Shown here: positions 1 to 9,874 of the stretch, one piece after another | Layout: each line of letters starts with the position of its first letter | Numbering within the stretch: position 1 is the first letter of the stretch | Source: AP-15 sp050729795 | GTDB taxonomy: Bacteria > Pseudomonadota > Alphaproteobacteria > ATCC43930 > CGMCC-115725 | Assembly (NCBI GenBank): GCA_050729795.1 | Contig: JBOHME010000008.1 | Span: forward strand, 1-64,000 | DNA length: 64,000 nt | Reading direction: 5' to 3' | The notes under the pieces: model-generated | What the model was told of the DNA's origin: nothing | Seen by the model: only the letters and a program-made list of their open reading frames with translations | Database searches by the model: none | Position numbers and translations under genes: made by a program

Positions 1-1106
1 GCATCAAGAAGCTGAGGAACGACGCCATGTTCGGGACAACAACCTACGGGGGCAGCGGTGCCGAAATCAATAACGGCAATGTGTTCGAGGTCGCCAAGAC
101 CAAAGACGGCTACGCCAGCACTCCGACCGTCCTGTTCACCTTCGATGTCTTGGACGGCGTGCATCCGGAAGCGGGGCTGATCATCGACGCCGATGGCAAT
201 CTGTTCGGCACGGCAAGCGCGGGCGGCGCGAGCTTTCAGGGCACCGTGTTCGAGCTGCCCAAGACCGCCCAGGGCTACGCCAGCACTCCAACCGTTCTGG
301 TCAGCTTCAACGGCGCCAACGGGGCCAATCCGGAAGGCGGGCTGATCTTCGACGCCGCTGGCAAGCTGTTCGGCACGACAACCGCGGGCGGGGCTTATGG
401 CTTCGGCACCGTATTTGAGATCGCCAAGACCAAGACCGGTTACACCACCACCCCGACTACCCTCGTCAGCTTTGACGGCAGCAACGGGGCGTCCCCGGAT
501 GCGGCATTGATGTTCAACCGCAAGGGCGATCTGTTGGGTACAACCGCCGCTGGCGGGCCGTACGGCGTCGGCACGGTGTTCGAGATCGCCAAGATGAAGG
601 GCAGTTACGCCAGCCGCCCTTCCACTCTGGTCAGCTTTAACGTCGCCAACGGCGACAATCCGTTCGGCGGGCTGATCGCCGACGCCCGCGGCGACCTGTT
701 CGGCTCGACTGTCGTGGGCGGGGCCAACCAAGACGGCACTATATTCGAGCTCGCGAAGACCAGAGGCGGTTACGCCCCTGCCCTCACCACGCTGGTCAGC
801 TTCAACGGTACGGACGGTTTTCAGCCGGTCGGCCTGCTCGCTGACGCCAAGGGCGATTTGCTCGGCCCGACATATTTCGGCGGCGCCAGCAACGACGGCA
901 CCGTGTTCGAACTCACCGGCAGCGGCTTTGTCCCGCGATTGGCCTTCGCCGGGACGCCAGGCTCGGCCGAGTGTTATGGTCAGAGCGTGCTGTCGCTGCT
1001 GCAGCACGACAGAAACCTCGATGTGGCAGCGGCCACCCGCGGATTGGGTCGGGCTGAAGCCCTGCAGACCGCCATCTCGGAATACTGCGGAACACTCGCA
1101 CCGTAG
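1..1106 (+). CDS. GloVer-repeat protein, 5' end outside window
   Basis: The reading frame is already open at the first base, so this is the C-terminal part of a longer protein; the first Met at position 27 is probably internal, because the residues before it align with the repeat. About seven copies of a repeat with the core GNLFGTT-x-GG-x-GTVFE, then KT-x-GY-x-TP-T-LVSF and GANPEGGLI, are visible. This matches the Gloeo/Verruco (GloVer, TIGR03803) repeat, which is probably a beta-propeller-like or solenoid fold. A unique tail of about 60 residues containing two Cys ends the protein. The next gene is a paralog with the same tail. Function is unknown; a secreted location is inferred from the paralog's signal peptide. 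Confidence 0.85.
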   Translation, partial: IKKLRNDAMFGTTTYGGSGAEINNGNVFEVAKTKDGYASTPTVLFTFDVLDGVHPEAGLIIDADGNLFGTASAGGASFQGTVFELPKTAQGYASTPTVLVSFNGANGANPEGGLIFDAAGKLFGTTTAGGAYGFGTVFEIAKTKTGYTTTPTTLVSFDGSNGASPDAALMFNRKGDLLGTTAAGGPYGVGTVFEIAKMKGSYASRPSTLVSFNVANGDNPFGGLIADARGDLFGSTVVGGANQDGTIFELAKTRGGYAPALTTLVSFNGTDGFQPVGLLADAKGDLLGPTYFGGASNDGTVFELTGSGFVPRLAFAGTPGSAECYGQSVLSLLQHDRNLDVAAATRGLGRAEALQTAISEYCGTLAP

Positions 1107-1180
1107 CGGTCGTCGGCAGACGGTAAATTTCGCTCCGTTGTCTCACCAAACACAGCAGTAAAGACGAAGGAGGATTTGCG

Positions 1181-2632
1181 ATGCGCAACATGCTTTCACC
1201 AGTATCAGCCGCCGCGCTCGGCCTGGCCATCGCTGCCTTGGCAGCGGGCCCTTGCGGCGCCGCCACGCTACAGGCGCTGGCAACCTTCAATGGCAGCAAT
1301 GGCAACGCTCCGAATGGTGGGCTGATCGGCGACGCCGCCGGCAATCTATTCGGCACGACAGAAGTCGGCGGCGGCGCGTCCCTGGGCACGGTGTTTGTGA
1401 TCGCAAAAACCATCGGCGGCTACGCCAACATGCCCACCACCCTTGTTGATTTCAGCAGTTTCGACGGCGCCTCCGGCCGCTTTCCGGCAGGCGGGCTGAT
1501 CGCCGACTTCAATGGCAACCTGTTTGGCACGACAAAGTTCGGCGGCCCACTGACTGCCGGCACAGTGTATGAGGTCATCAAAAGCGCTGGCGGCTATGCC
1601 GCCACCCCCACCCTTCTCGCCAGCTTTAGCGGTGCCAACGGCACCGGCGCAAATCCGGTAGGTAGTCTGTTTGCCGACACTCATGGCAATCTGTTCGGCG
1701 CGACAGTGGCGGGCGGGACGAGCAATAACGGCACCGTGTTTGAGATCCGAAAAGATCCCAAATTTGGCTTCCTCGTTCCGATTACTCTGGTCAGCTTCAG
1801 CGGTAGTGATGGCGCACAACCGGTCGGTAGCCTGATCGCGGATGCCAATGGCAATCTGTTCGGCACGACCGCTGCGGGCGGCATAAACAATAACGGCACA
1901 GTGTTTGAGATCGTTAACACCGCCAACGGCTACGCCACCACACCCGCCCTGTTGGCGGCCTTTCACGGCCCCGACGGCTCTGCCCCGGAAGGCGGTCTGA
2001 TTCTCGACGCCAATGGCAATCTGTTCGGTACGACGACCGCGGGCGGCATGACACCAACGGGCGGCACGAATATCTACGGTACGGTGTTTGAACTCGTCAA
2101 AACCCCCAACGGTTACGCCAGCACACTTACCACGCTGGTCAGCTTCAACTCTACCGACGGCTCGTTCCCGACGGGCAGCCTGATCCTCGATGCCAAGGGT
2201 AATTTGTTCGGCACCACAGCCACGGGTGGCGATCGGAACCTCGGTACCGCGTTCAAAATCGCCAAGACCGCCAATGGCTACGCCACCACCCCGACCGTCG
2301 TGGTCAGTTTCAACCGCCTCGCCGACGGTTTAGACCCGAGCGGCGGATTGATTGCCGACACCGCCGGTAATTTGTTCGGCGCGGCAGGCGAGGGGGGCGC
2401 GAACCATGACGGAACGGTGTTCGCGATTACCGGCAGCGGCTTTGCCCCGCCCCTGACCTTTGCCGGGAGGCCCGGCAGGGCGCACTGCTTCGGTGACAGC
2501 ATGCTGGCGCTGCAACGCCACGGCAACCTCGATACCGCCGCGCGGGCCCGCGGGTTCCGCGATGCCGAAGCATTGCAAACCGCCATTCTGCGCTATTGCC
2601 GGCCGGTTCGTGCAGCGGCCGCACGCTACTGA
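1181..2632 (+). CDS. Secreted GloVer-repeat protein
   Basis: This protein of 483 residues has a signal peptide (residues 1-28, AAG-x-CGA cleavage region) followed by eight or so GloVer repeats of about 50 residues, each with a GNLFGTT-like core and a GTVFEI strand. Its last 55 residues (GRPGRAHCF, EALQTAILRYC) match the tail of the gene before it, so the two are tandem paralogs. The ATG is set by AGGAGG at 1169-1174. It lies 74 bp after its paralog and may be co-transcribed with it. Molecular function is not known; an exported or surface beta-rich protein is the reasonable inference. The repeat DNA makes the pair prone to recombination. Confidence 0.88.
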   Translation: MRNMLSPVSAAALGLAIAALAAGPCGAATLQALATFNGSNGNAPNGGLIGDAAGNLFGTTEVGGGASLGTVFVIAKTIGGYANMPTTLVDFSSFDGASGRFPAGGLIADFNGNLFGTTKFGGPLTAGTVYEVIKSAGGYAATPTLLASFSGANGTGANPVGSLFADTHGNLFGATVAGGTSNNGTVFEIRKDPKFGFLVPITLVSFSGSDGAQPVGSLIADANGNLFGTTAAGGINNNGTVFEIVNTANGYATTPALLAAFHGPDGSAPEGGLILDANGNLFGTTTAGGMTPTGGTNIYGTVFELVKTPNGYASTLTTLVSFNSTDGSFPTGSLILDAKGNLFGTTATGGDRNLGTAFKIAKTANGYATTPTVVVSFNRLADGLDPSGGLIADTAGNLFGAAGEGGANHDGTVFAITGSGFAPPLTFAGRPGRAHCFGDSMLALQRHGNLDTAARARGFRDAEALQTAILRYCRPVRAAAARY

Positions 2633-2938
2633 GCGGTGATTCCCCGGCGGCGCTGCCGCAACAATCCACAGCGCCGCCGTGTCCCGCTGAGCACGACGAA
2701 CCTCTATTCCGAACCGGCGCCCGCAATTGCTTGCGATCACGCGGGGCATTGCGCGCGCCGGCTTCGTCTCGTCGCGTCTATTTATGGTTGTCTGGTTCGC
2801 CCGGTCACCGCAGCGATGAACAGCACGCAGCGATACCCGCGTCGATGCCCACGGATCAAGTTCGTTGGCCGAAGTCGCACGGGACGAGCCCGGCCATGGC
2901 GACGTGACGTTTGCGTTTGGCGGCTCGGGGGCGCGGCG
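2633..2938. other. Convergent intergenic region
   Basis: This is a 306-bp gap between the end of the GloVer gene and the end of the cupin gene on the other strand. Apart from the hairpin at 2646-2678 I see no promoter, RNA or coding signal. Short open frames here have no recognisable family and no ribosome binding site. Confidence 0.5.
2646..2678. terminator. Perfect 10-bp hairpin between convergent genes
   Basis: GGCGGCGCTG at 2646-2655 pairs perfectly with CAGCGCCGCC at 2669-2678 around a 13-nt loop. It sits 14 bp after the GloVer stop codon between two convergent genes. There is no U-tract on either side, so a classical intrinsic terminator is not shown; a transcript-end or anti-readthrough stem is inferred. 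Confidence 0.35.
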
Positions 2939-3313
2939 TCAGCCCCACTTGGCCTGGCTGCCGAGGGCGGTGATCGTGATATGGCCCATCGTGGTATTGG
3001 CCTTGGCGCCGTGCCAATGGCGCTCGCCGGCCTTGATGTGGACGACGTCGCCGATGTTGATTTCTTTCTGCTCGTGCTCGGTCGCGACCATGCCGGAGCC
3101 CGAGGTCACGACCAGAATCTGGTCGCAATTATGGGTGTGCCAGCCGGTGGTGCAGCCCTGGCTGAAGTTCACCACGCTGCAATTGTAGTTGTCTGAATTC
3201 CCCGGCTCGATGATCGTCTGGCGCGACCGCGAAACCGGCCCCGACCACCCTTCGATCCGCTCGGCGCCTTCGACCGGCACATTCGGGATGTCTTTTAGCG
3301 TGACCGCCTTCAT
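2939..3313 (-). CDS. Small cupin-domain protein
   Basis: This is a 124-residue single cupin. The metal-binding histidines are visible in TGWHTHNCDQILVV and in the second cupin motif GERHWHGAKA. The start at 3313 is chosen because GAGGAGA lies eight bases upstream; the frame remains open further upstream, but that sequence does not look like cupin. Such small cupins bind a divalent metal and may be oxygenases, isomerases or sensors, and the substrate cannot be read from sequence. It is 29 bp downstream of the ferritin-like gene on the same strand, so the two probably form a transcript. Confidence 0.8.
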   Translation of the reverse strand: MKAVTLKDIPNVPVEGAERIEGWSGPVSRSRQTIIEPGNSDNYNCSVVNFSQGCTTGWHTHNCDQILVVTSGSGMVATEHEQKEINIGDVVHIKAGERHWHGAKANTTMGHITITALGSQAKWG

Positions 3314-3342
3314 GACGGCCGTCTCCTCATGTTGAGCGCGCA

Positions 3343-4167
3343 TCATGCCTTTACGCCGCCGCAATCGCCAACCCCGACGGCGCGCCAGCGCAGCGCCGCC
3401 CAGGCGACCCGCCCGGCGGCGCGGGCAAGGGGGCCGTTCGGGCGAAGCCCCACGGTCTTGAGGATCATCTTGACAGCGCGCGCGACGTGGGGCTCGCGGT
3501 AGATTACGAAAGCGTGGCTGGCATAGGCGCGGGCGCAGCGGCGGCGGTCGTAAGGCCGGGCGGTTTCGTTGGCGGCGTGATAGGCGTAGGCGAGCTCGTC
3601 GTCTTGTGTCTCGGCGATCCGCCCGAAGGCGATGCGCAACCGCCGCCACCACCTGATCGGCTCATGTTCGAGGCATCGCGCGAGATGGTGCCGGAACAGC
3701 CGGTAATGACGGATTTCGTCGGCGGCGATATGGCCGCAGATCACCTTGAGCACCGGCTCGCGGGCTGCATCGCGCAGTGCTGCATAATATGAGCTCGTGC
3801 CCGTCTCGACAATGCAGCGGGCGATCATCTCGCCCGAACGCGAGCCGCGCCGCGAGGTGTCGCGGTCGAAATCGGGCCGATACCCTTGTCGGAAGCGCGC
3901 GGAAGCCGCGACGAAATCGAACTGCGGATCGGCCAGCGCCGCCCAGCGCCCGAGTGCTTCACCGTGCTGCTCTTCCTCCGCGCCCCAGCGGCGGACATCC
4001 GTTTGGAAATCCGGGTCGTCGGCAAAGACCCGGCACAAATAATCGGCATAGGTGCCGCCGTTCATCTCGACGAGGCTCGCTGCCTTGACGATCGCGGCGA
4101 TGGCTGGATCGACACGGCTGCGATCAAACCGCGCCCAGGGAATATCGTCGAGTGTCCATGCTGCCAT
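3343..4167 (-). CDS. Ferritin-like domain protein
   Basis: This protein of 274 residues starts at the ATG at 4167, which has AGGAGG just upstream (an open frame continues another 88 codons but is arginine-rich shadow sequence). Helical motifs with metal-ligand spacing are visible: EEEQHGEAL near residue 60, ETGTSSYY near 120 and DEIRHYRLF near 145, giving the E-x-x-H pattern of ferritin-like di-iron four-helix bundles. The role could be iron or peroxide handling or a diiron oxygenase; sequence alone does not decide. It lies downstream of atpC with a 55-bp gap and upstream of the cupin gene. Confidence 0.7.
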   Translation of the reverse strand: MAAWTLDDIPWARFDRSRVDPAIAAIVKAASLVEMNGGTYADYLCRVFADDPDFQTDVRRWGAEEEQHGEALGRWAALADPQFDFVAASARFRQGYRPDFDRDTSRRGSRSGEMIARCIVETGTSSYYAALRDAAREPVLKVICGHIAADEIRHYRLFRHHLARCLEHEPIRWWRRLRIAFGRIAETQDDELAYAYHAANETARPYDRRRCARAYASHAFVIYREPHVARAVKMILKTVGLRPNGPLARAAGRVAWAALRWRAVGVGDCGGVKA

Positions 4168-4222
4168 GGCGCCTCCTGCGCGGCTCTCCTCTATCGCACC
4201 CGAACCCGGGCACTCGAAGCCA

Positions 4223-4675
4223 TCAGTGTGCGGCTTCGCCAAGGGCCTGCAATTTGGCGCGGGCGACCGCCTGGTCGCGTTCGAGCCCGTGCAGCTCGGC
4301 GACGAGCCGCTCGCGCTCGGTCCCGCTGCTGCGCGCGACCCGCTCACGCAAGCTCGGCAGATTGCCCTCGACCACCTGCAATTCGTCCTCGATCGCGGCG
4401 CGGTCGAGGGCCTCGGGCGGTGTCGCCGCATCGGCCAGCACGGTGCAGCGCTCGGGCGTCACCTCGGCAAATCCGCCGACGACAAAGATGCGCCGGGTTA
4501 CGGTACGGCCCTCGTAGATTTCGATCGTCCCCGGCCGGATCATCGACATTAAGAGCGAGTGCCCGGGCAGCACGCCGAAATTGCCCTCGCTTCCGGGCAC
4601 CACCACCATCTCGACCGGCTCTGAGATCAAAAGCCGCTCCGGTGTCACCAGCTCGAACTGGACACGGTCGGGCAT
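4223..4675 (-). CDS. atpC: F1F0 ATP synthase epsilon subunit
   Basis: This is the F1 central-stalk epsilon subunit, 150 residues. The N-terminal beta-sandwich has the typical VQFELVTPERLL and GNFGVLPGHSLLMS motifs, and a C-terminal helical hairpin of about 55 residues follows. The ATG at 4675 overlaps the atpD stop as TGATG, the usual coupling in this operon; a GTG one codon earlier is the alternative. It is the last gene of the atpHAGDC operon and tunes coupling and inhibition of ATP hydrolysis at the inner membrane. Confidence 0.95.
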   Translation of the reverse strand: MPDRVQFELVTPERLLISEPVEMVVVPGSEGNFGVLPGHSLLMSMIRPGTIEIYEGRTVTRRIFVVGGFAEVTPERCTVLADAATPPEALDRAAIEDELQVVEGNLPSLRERVARSSGTERERLVAELHGLERDQAVARAKLQALGEAAH

Positions 4676-6099
4676 CACGCCGCCTCGGCCGCCATCTTGC
4701 GCGCCTTCTCGACTGCCTCATCGATCGTCCCGACCATGTAGAACGCACTTTCCGGCAGATCGTCGTAATCGCCGGCCACGATGCCCTTGAACCCCTTGAT
4801 CGTGTCAGCAAGCGTGACGAGCACGCCCGGAGTCCCGGTAAACACTTCGGCGACATGGAACGGCTGCGACAGAAAGCGCTGGATCTTGCGGGCGCGGGCG
4901 ACGGTCAGCTTGTCCTCTTCCGAGAGCTCGTCCATGCCGAGGATGGCAATGATGTCCTGCAAGGATTTATAGGTCTGCAATACCCGCTGCACGTCACGCG
5001 CGACCTGGTAGTGCTCGTCGCCGATGACCCGCGGGTCGAGCAGACGCGACGTCGAGTCGAGCGGGTCGACCGCCGGATAGATGCCGAGCTCGGCAATCTG
5101 TCGCGACAGCACGGTGGTTGCGTCGAGATGGGAGAAGGTGGTGGCCGGCGCCGGGTCGGTCAGATCGTCGGCCGGCACATAGATCGCCTGCACCGAGGTG
5201 ATCGAGCCTTTTTTCGTGCTGGTGATCCGTTCTTCGAGGGTGCCGAGATCGGTCGCGAGCGTGGGCTGGTAGCCGACCGCGGACGGGATGCGGCCCAGCA
5301 ATGCCGATACCTCCGACCCCGCCTGTGTAAACCGGAAGATATTATCGACAAAGAACAGCACGTCCTGGCCTTCCTCGTCGCGGAAATACTCGGCCAAGGT
5401 CAGGCCGCTCAACCCGACACGAGCGCGTGCACCGGGCGGCTCGTTCATCTGGCCATAGACGAGTGCCGCTTTGGAGCCCGGCCCGTCGGTGGTGATGACC
5501 CCTGATTCCATCATTTCGTGATAAAGGTCGTTGCCTTCGCGGGTGCGCTCGCCGACCCCGGCGAACACCGAATAGCCGCCATGCGCCTTAGCGATGTTGT
5601 TGATCAGCTCCATGATGATCACGGTCTTGCCGACGCCGGCGCCGCCAAACAGCCCGATCTTGCCGCCCTTGGCATAAGGTGTGAGCAGATCGACCACCTT
5701 GATCCCGGTGGTCAGGATCTCGGCTTCGGTCGATTGGTCGATGAATTCGGGTGCGGCGCGGTGGATCGGCAGGCGGCGGCTGGTGACCACCGGGCCGCGC
5801 TCATCCACCGGATCGCCGGTCACATTGAGGATGCGCCCCAGGGTCTCGGGTCCGACCGGCATCATGATCGGCTCGCCGGTATCGACGACCTGGGCGCCGC
5901 GCACCAGCCCATCCGTCGTGTCCATCGCGACCGTGCGCACTGTATTTTCGCCCAGCTGCTGCGCCACCTCGAGAACAAGCTTGCCGCTGCCGTTTTCGAC
6001 ATGCAGCGCGTTCAGGATCGCTGGCAGCTCGCCATCGAAATGGACATCGACGACCGCGCCGATGACCTGGGTAATGCTGCCGATGCTGTTTCTGGCCAT
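4675..6099 (-). CDS. atpD: F1F0 ATP synthase beta subunit
   Basis: This is the catalytic beta subunit of F1, 474 residues, the normal family length. The P-loop GGAGVGKTVIIMELI is near residue 150, the GERTREGNDLY segment carries the catalytic Glu, and the ALVYGQMNEPPGAR signature follows. It forms the alpha3beta3 head with atpA. The start is the ATG at 6099, which gives the usual N-terminus (GSITQVIGAVVDVHF). It is separated from atpG by 233 bp, unusually wide for this operon, and overlaps atpC by one base. Confidence 0.98.
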   Translation of the reverse strand: MARNSIGSITQVIGAVVDVHFDGELPAILNALHVENGSGKLVLEVAQQLGENTVRTVAMDTTDGLVRGAQVVDTGEPIMMPVGPETLGRILNVTGDPVDERGPVVTSRRLPIHRAAPEFIDQSTEAEILTTGIKVVDLLTPYAKGGKIGLFGGAGVGKTVIIMELINNIAKAHGGYSVFAGVGERTREGNDLYHEMMESGVITTDGPGSKAALVYGQMNEPPGARARVGLSGLTLAEYFRDEEGQDVLFFVDNIFRFTQAGSEVSALLGRIPSAVGYQPTLATDLGTLEERITSTKKGSITSVQAIYVPADDLTDPAPATTFSHLDATTVLSRQIAELGIYPAVDPLDSTSRLLDPRVIGDEHYQVARDVQRVLQTYKSLQDIIAILGMDELSEEDKLTVARARKIQRFLSQPFHVAEVFTGTPGVLVTLADTIKGFKGIVAGDYDDLPESAFYMVGTIDEAVEKARKMAAEAA

Positions 6100-6158
6100 A
6101 TTGTCGTGTTCCTCGTGGGTTTCGCGTCCGGCGCGAGGTTCAATCCAATCCCTGTATC

Positions 6159-6185
6159 ATCGTGAGCGGAGCGAGGCAATCTGCG
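6159..6185. repeat. REP-like half-site in atpG-atpD gap
   Basis: The sequence ATCGTGAGCGGAGCGAGGCA in the atpG-atpD spacer resembles one arm of the short extragenic repeats common in alphaproteobacteria (GAGCG-x-AGCGA-x-GCAATC type). Only one arm is clear here, and the resemblance is from memory of such repeats, so this is tentative. The rest of the 233-bp spacer shows no coding signal. Confidence 0.3.
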
Positions 6186-6332
6186 CCGGCGGGCTCGAAA
6201 GATCGCGAGCCCTGTGCGGTTCGCCCGGATCGGCGGGACACAGCGCCTCCGCACCGCGCCGGTGTGCCGATCACCGCGTCGAGCGCGGCCAGGGCGCGAA
6301 GAACGGCGATGAGGTGATGCAATCCCGTCGCC

Positions 6333-7223
6333 CTACAAGGCCTCGGCGCCGGAGATGATCTCGATCAGCTCCTTGGTGATGGCGGCTTGCCGGGTGCGGT
6401 TGTAGTTGAGCGTCAGCCGGTCGATCATGTCGCCGGCGTTGCGCGTGGCGTTGTCCATCGCGGTCATCCGCGCGCCCTGCTCGCTCGCCGCGTTTTCGAG
6501 CAGTGCCGTAAAGACCTGCACCGCGAGGTTCTGCGGCAGCAATTCGCCCAGGATCTCCTCTTCGGAGGGCTCGAATTCGTAGACCCCGCGCAGAGCAGCG
6601 TTTTCTCCGGCGCCCTCGGCTGCCTCCGGCGGCGGAAACGGGATCAGCTGCTGCGCCGTCACGATTTGTGTGATCGCCGAGCGGAAACGATTGTAGATGA
6701 TCGTGCAGACATCGAAGCCGCCCTCGCGGTACAGCACGAGAATGCGCTCGGCGATATCTCGGGCCTCCTCAAACGACAGTTGGCGCCGGCCGATCTCGGT
6801 CAGGCTGTCGTGGATTATCCGCCCGTAATCGCGGCGCAGCCCGTCCCGGCCCTTGCGCCCGACGGTCAGGATCATGACCTTTTTACCGGCCGCCTCGATC
6901 TCGCGAATGCGGCGGCGTGTCTCCCGCAGGATCGAGGCGTTGAAGCCGCCGGCGAGCCCGCGATCCGAGGTGGCGACGACAATCAGATGGGTTGCGTCGC
7001 GCCCGGTGCCGACCAGCAGCGGCGGCGCATCGGGCAGCCCCGCCATGCGCTGGGCGAGCGAGCCGAGCACCCGCTCCATGCGCTGCGCGTAAGGTCGCGC
7101 CGCCTCGGCCTGCTCCTGTGCCCGACGCAGCCGTGACGCCGCGACGACTTTCATCGCCGCAGTGATCTTCTGCGTCGATCGCACGCTGCGGATGCGGACC
7201 CGCAGGTCCTTCAGGCTCGGCAT
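6333..7223 (-). CDS. atpG: F1F0 ATP synthase gamma subunit
   Basis: This is the rotating central-stalk gamma subunit, 296 residues. Both conserved coiled-coil ends are present: the N-terminal MPSLKDLRVRIRSVRSTQKI with TAAMKVVAASRL, and the C-terminal NRTRQAAITKELIEIISGA. Start 7223 is chosen because it gives the universal N-terminus; the longer frame adds 15 residues of no similarity. It lies between atpA (147 bp upstream) and atpD. It transmits torque between the F0 ring, encoded elsewhere as is normal in alphaproteobacteria, and the catalytic head. Confidence 0.96.
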   Translation of the reverse strand: MPSLKDLRVRIRSVRSTQKITAAMKVVAASRLRRAQEQAEAARPYAQRMERVLGSLAQRMAGLPDAPPLLVGTGRDATHLIVVATSDRGLAGGFNASILRETRRRIREIEAAGKKVMILTVGRKGRDGLRRDYGRIIHDSLTEIGRRQLSFEEARDIAERILVLYREGGFDVCTIIYNRFRSAITQIVTAQQLIPFPPPEAAEGAGENAALRGVYEFEPSEEEILGELLPQNLAVQVFTALLENAASEQGARMTAMDNATRNAGDMIDRLTLNYNRTRQAAITKELIEIISGAEAL

Positions 7224-7370
7224 GGTTGTGCACCCGAGACCACCGCGCCGGCGCCAGCGGGCATCCACAGCCTGCCGCTCGTATGAACAGGGGGCGGACG
7301 ACGGATGCCCCGGTCTTGGGTTCCCGCTTTTGCGCGAACGACGAAAGCATGTGGAGGCACCGACAGCCTG

Positions 7371-8900
<1,530 letters not shown>

Positions 8901-9066
8901 CTACACCCTCTTTTGCCCGGCCCGGGGCTTATCGATGATCGGGCATCCGCGAGTAGCCGGCGCGCAGGGTCCGGGCCATCGGACGGTGCCGACCCCGCGC
9001 ACAGCTGGGCCACGGTGAAGAAACGAGCATTGGCCTCGAACCCTGCGTCGAATCCCGGGAGAACGG

Positions 9067-9627
9067 CTATCCGGTGCCTTTCATCTGCAGCTGCAGGCGC
9101 CGCAGCTTGCTATCGACCGACCCATCGACCATGCGCGAACCGACTTTGACGATCATTCCACCGATCAGCCGCGGATCGACCCGGGCCTCGATGAACACCC
9201 GCCGGCCGACCGTATGCCGCAGCTGTTCGGCCAAAGCCTCGGTCTGGGTCTCGCTCAAGGGCTGCGCCGTTGCAACCGCTACGGTGATCTCGCCGCGCCG
9301 GCTGCCGAGCTCCGCCAGGTATGCCTCGATCATCGCCGGCACCGCGAACAGGCGCCGGTTCTGGGCGACGACCGCCAGAAAATCGCGCACCAGCGGCGAC
9401 AACCCGGCTGCGCTTGCCAATGCCGCGATCGCCTGCGCCTGCTGCTCGCGCGACACCACCGGGCTGCGGATCAGCCGTCTCAGATCCGGGCTTTCCGCCA
9501 GCATGGCGCGCAGTTGTCGCAGATCGGCGGCGACCGCATCGAGCGCCCGGCGTTCGTCGGCAATGTCGAACAGCGCCGCCGCATAGCGCTCGGCCAGGGC
9601 TGACACGCCCGTCGTATCGGTCGCCAA
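9067..9627 (-). CDS. atpH: F1F0 ATP synthase delta subunit (TTG start)
   Basis: This is the peripheral-stalk delta subunit, joining F1 to the F0 b subunits; 186 residues from a TTG at 9627. That start gives the expected alphaproteobacterial N-terminus (LATDTTGVSALAERYAAALF) with GAGGAT upstream; a GTG seven codons in is the alternative. The family C-terminal motif DPRLIGGMIVKVGSRMVDGS is intact. It is the first gene of the atpHAGDC operon; the longer frame upstream of the TTG is arginine/cysteine-rich and not part of the protein. Confidence 0.93.
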   Translation of the reverse strand: MATDTTGVSALAERYAAALFDIADERRALDAVAADLRQLRAMLAESPDLRRLIRSPVVSREQQAQAIAALASAAGLSPLVRDFLAVVAQNRRLFAVPAMIEAYLAELGSRRGEITVAVATAQPLSETQTEALAEQLRHTVGRRVFIEARVDPRLIGGMIVKVGSRMVDGSVDSKLRRLQLQMKGTG

Positions 9628-9739
9628 TGTACAGCAATCCTCGCTGGCCGCATCGGCACGGACGCCGCCGCAGCATGTCCTTGTTGTTTTCGGATGACGC
9701 CCCGCGCACCACCGCCAGGGCGCAAGCGCCGCGACATTT

Positions 9740-9768
9740 TCCCTAACACAGCCCCGCACACAGCGCAA
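9740..9768 (-). promoter_or_regulatory. Candidate sigma-70 promoter for atp operon
   Basis: On the minus strand TTGCGC (9768-9763) is followed after exactly 17 bases by TAGGGA (9745-9740), about 110 bp upstream of atpH. Position and spacing fit a housekeeping promoter, but the -10 box is weak. Confidence 0.35.
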
Positions 9769-9874
9769 CCACCGCCGTCGCCGCAGCGCGGCAGGCGTGG
9801 GATGCATGCGCGGCAAGTGTCCTCACCGGGCGGTGGTGCTTCACTCGTCCGCAGCGTGGACCGGCTGCAGCTCC

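Noticed and set aside
3886..5505. 539-codon plus-strand frame across the ferritin-like, atpC and atpD genes
   Set aside because: It lies antisense to three genes with recognised families and shows no domain.
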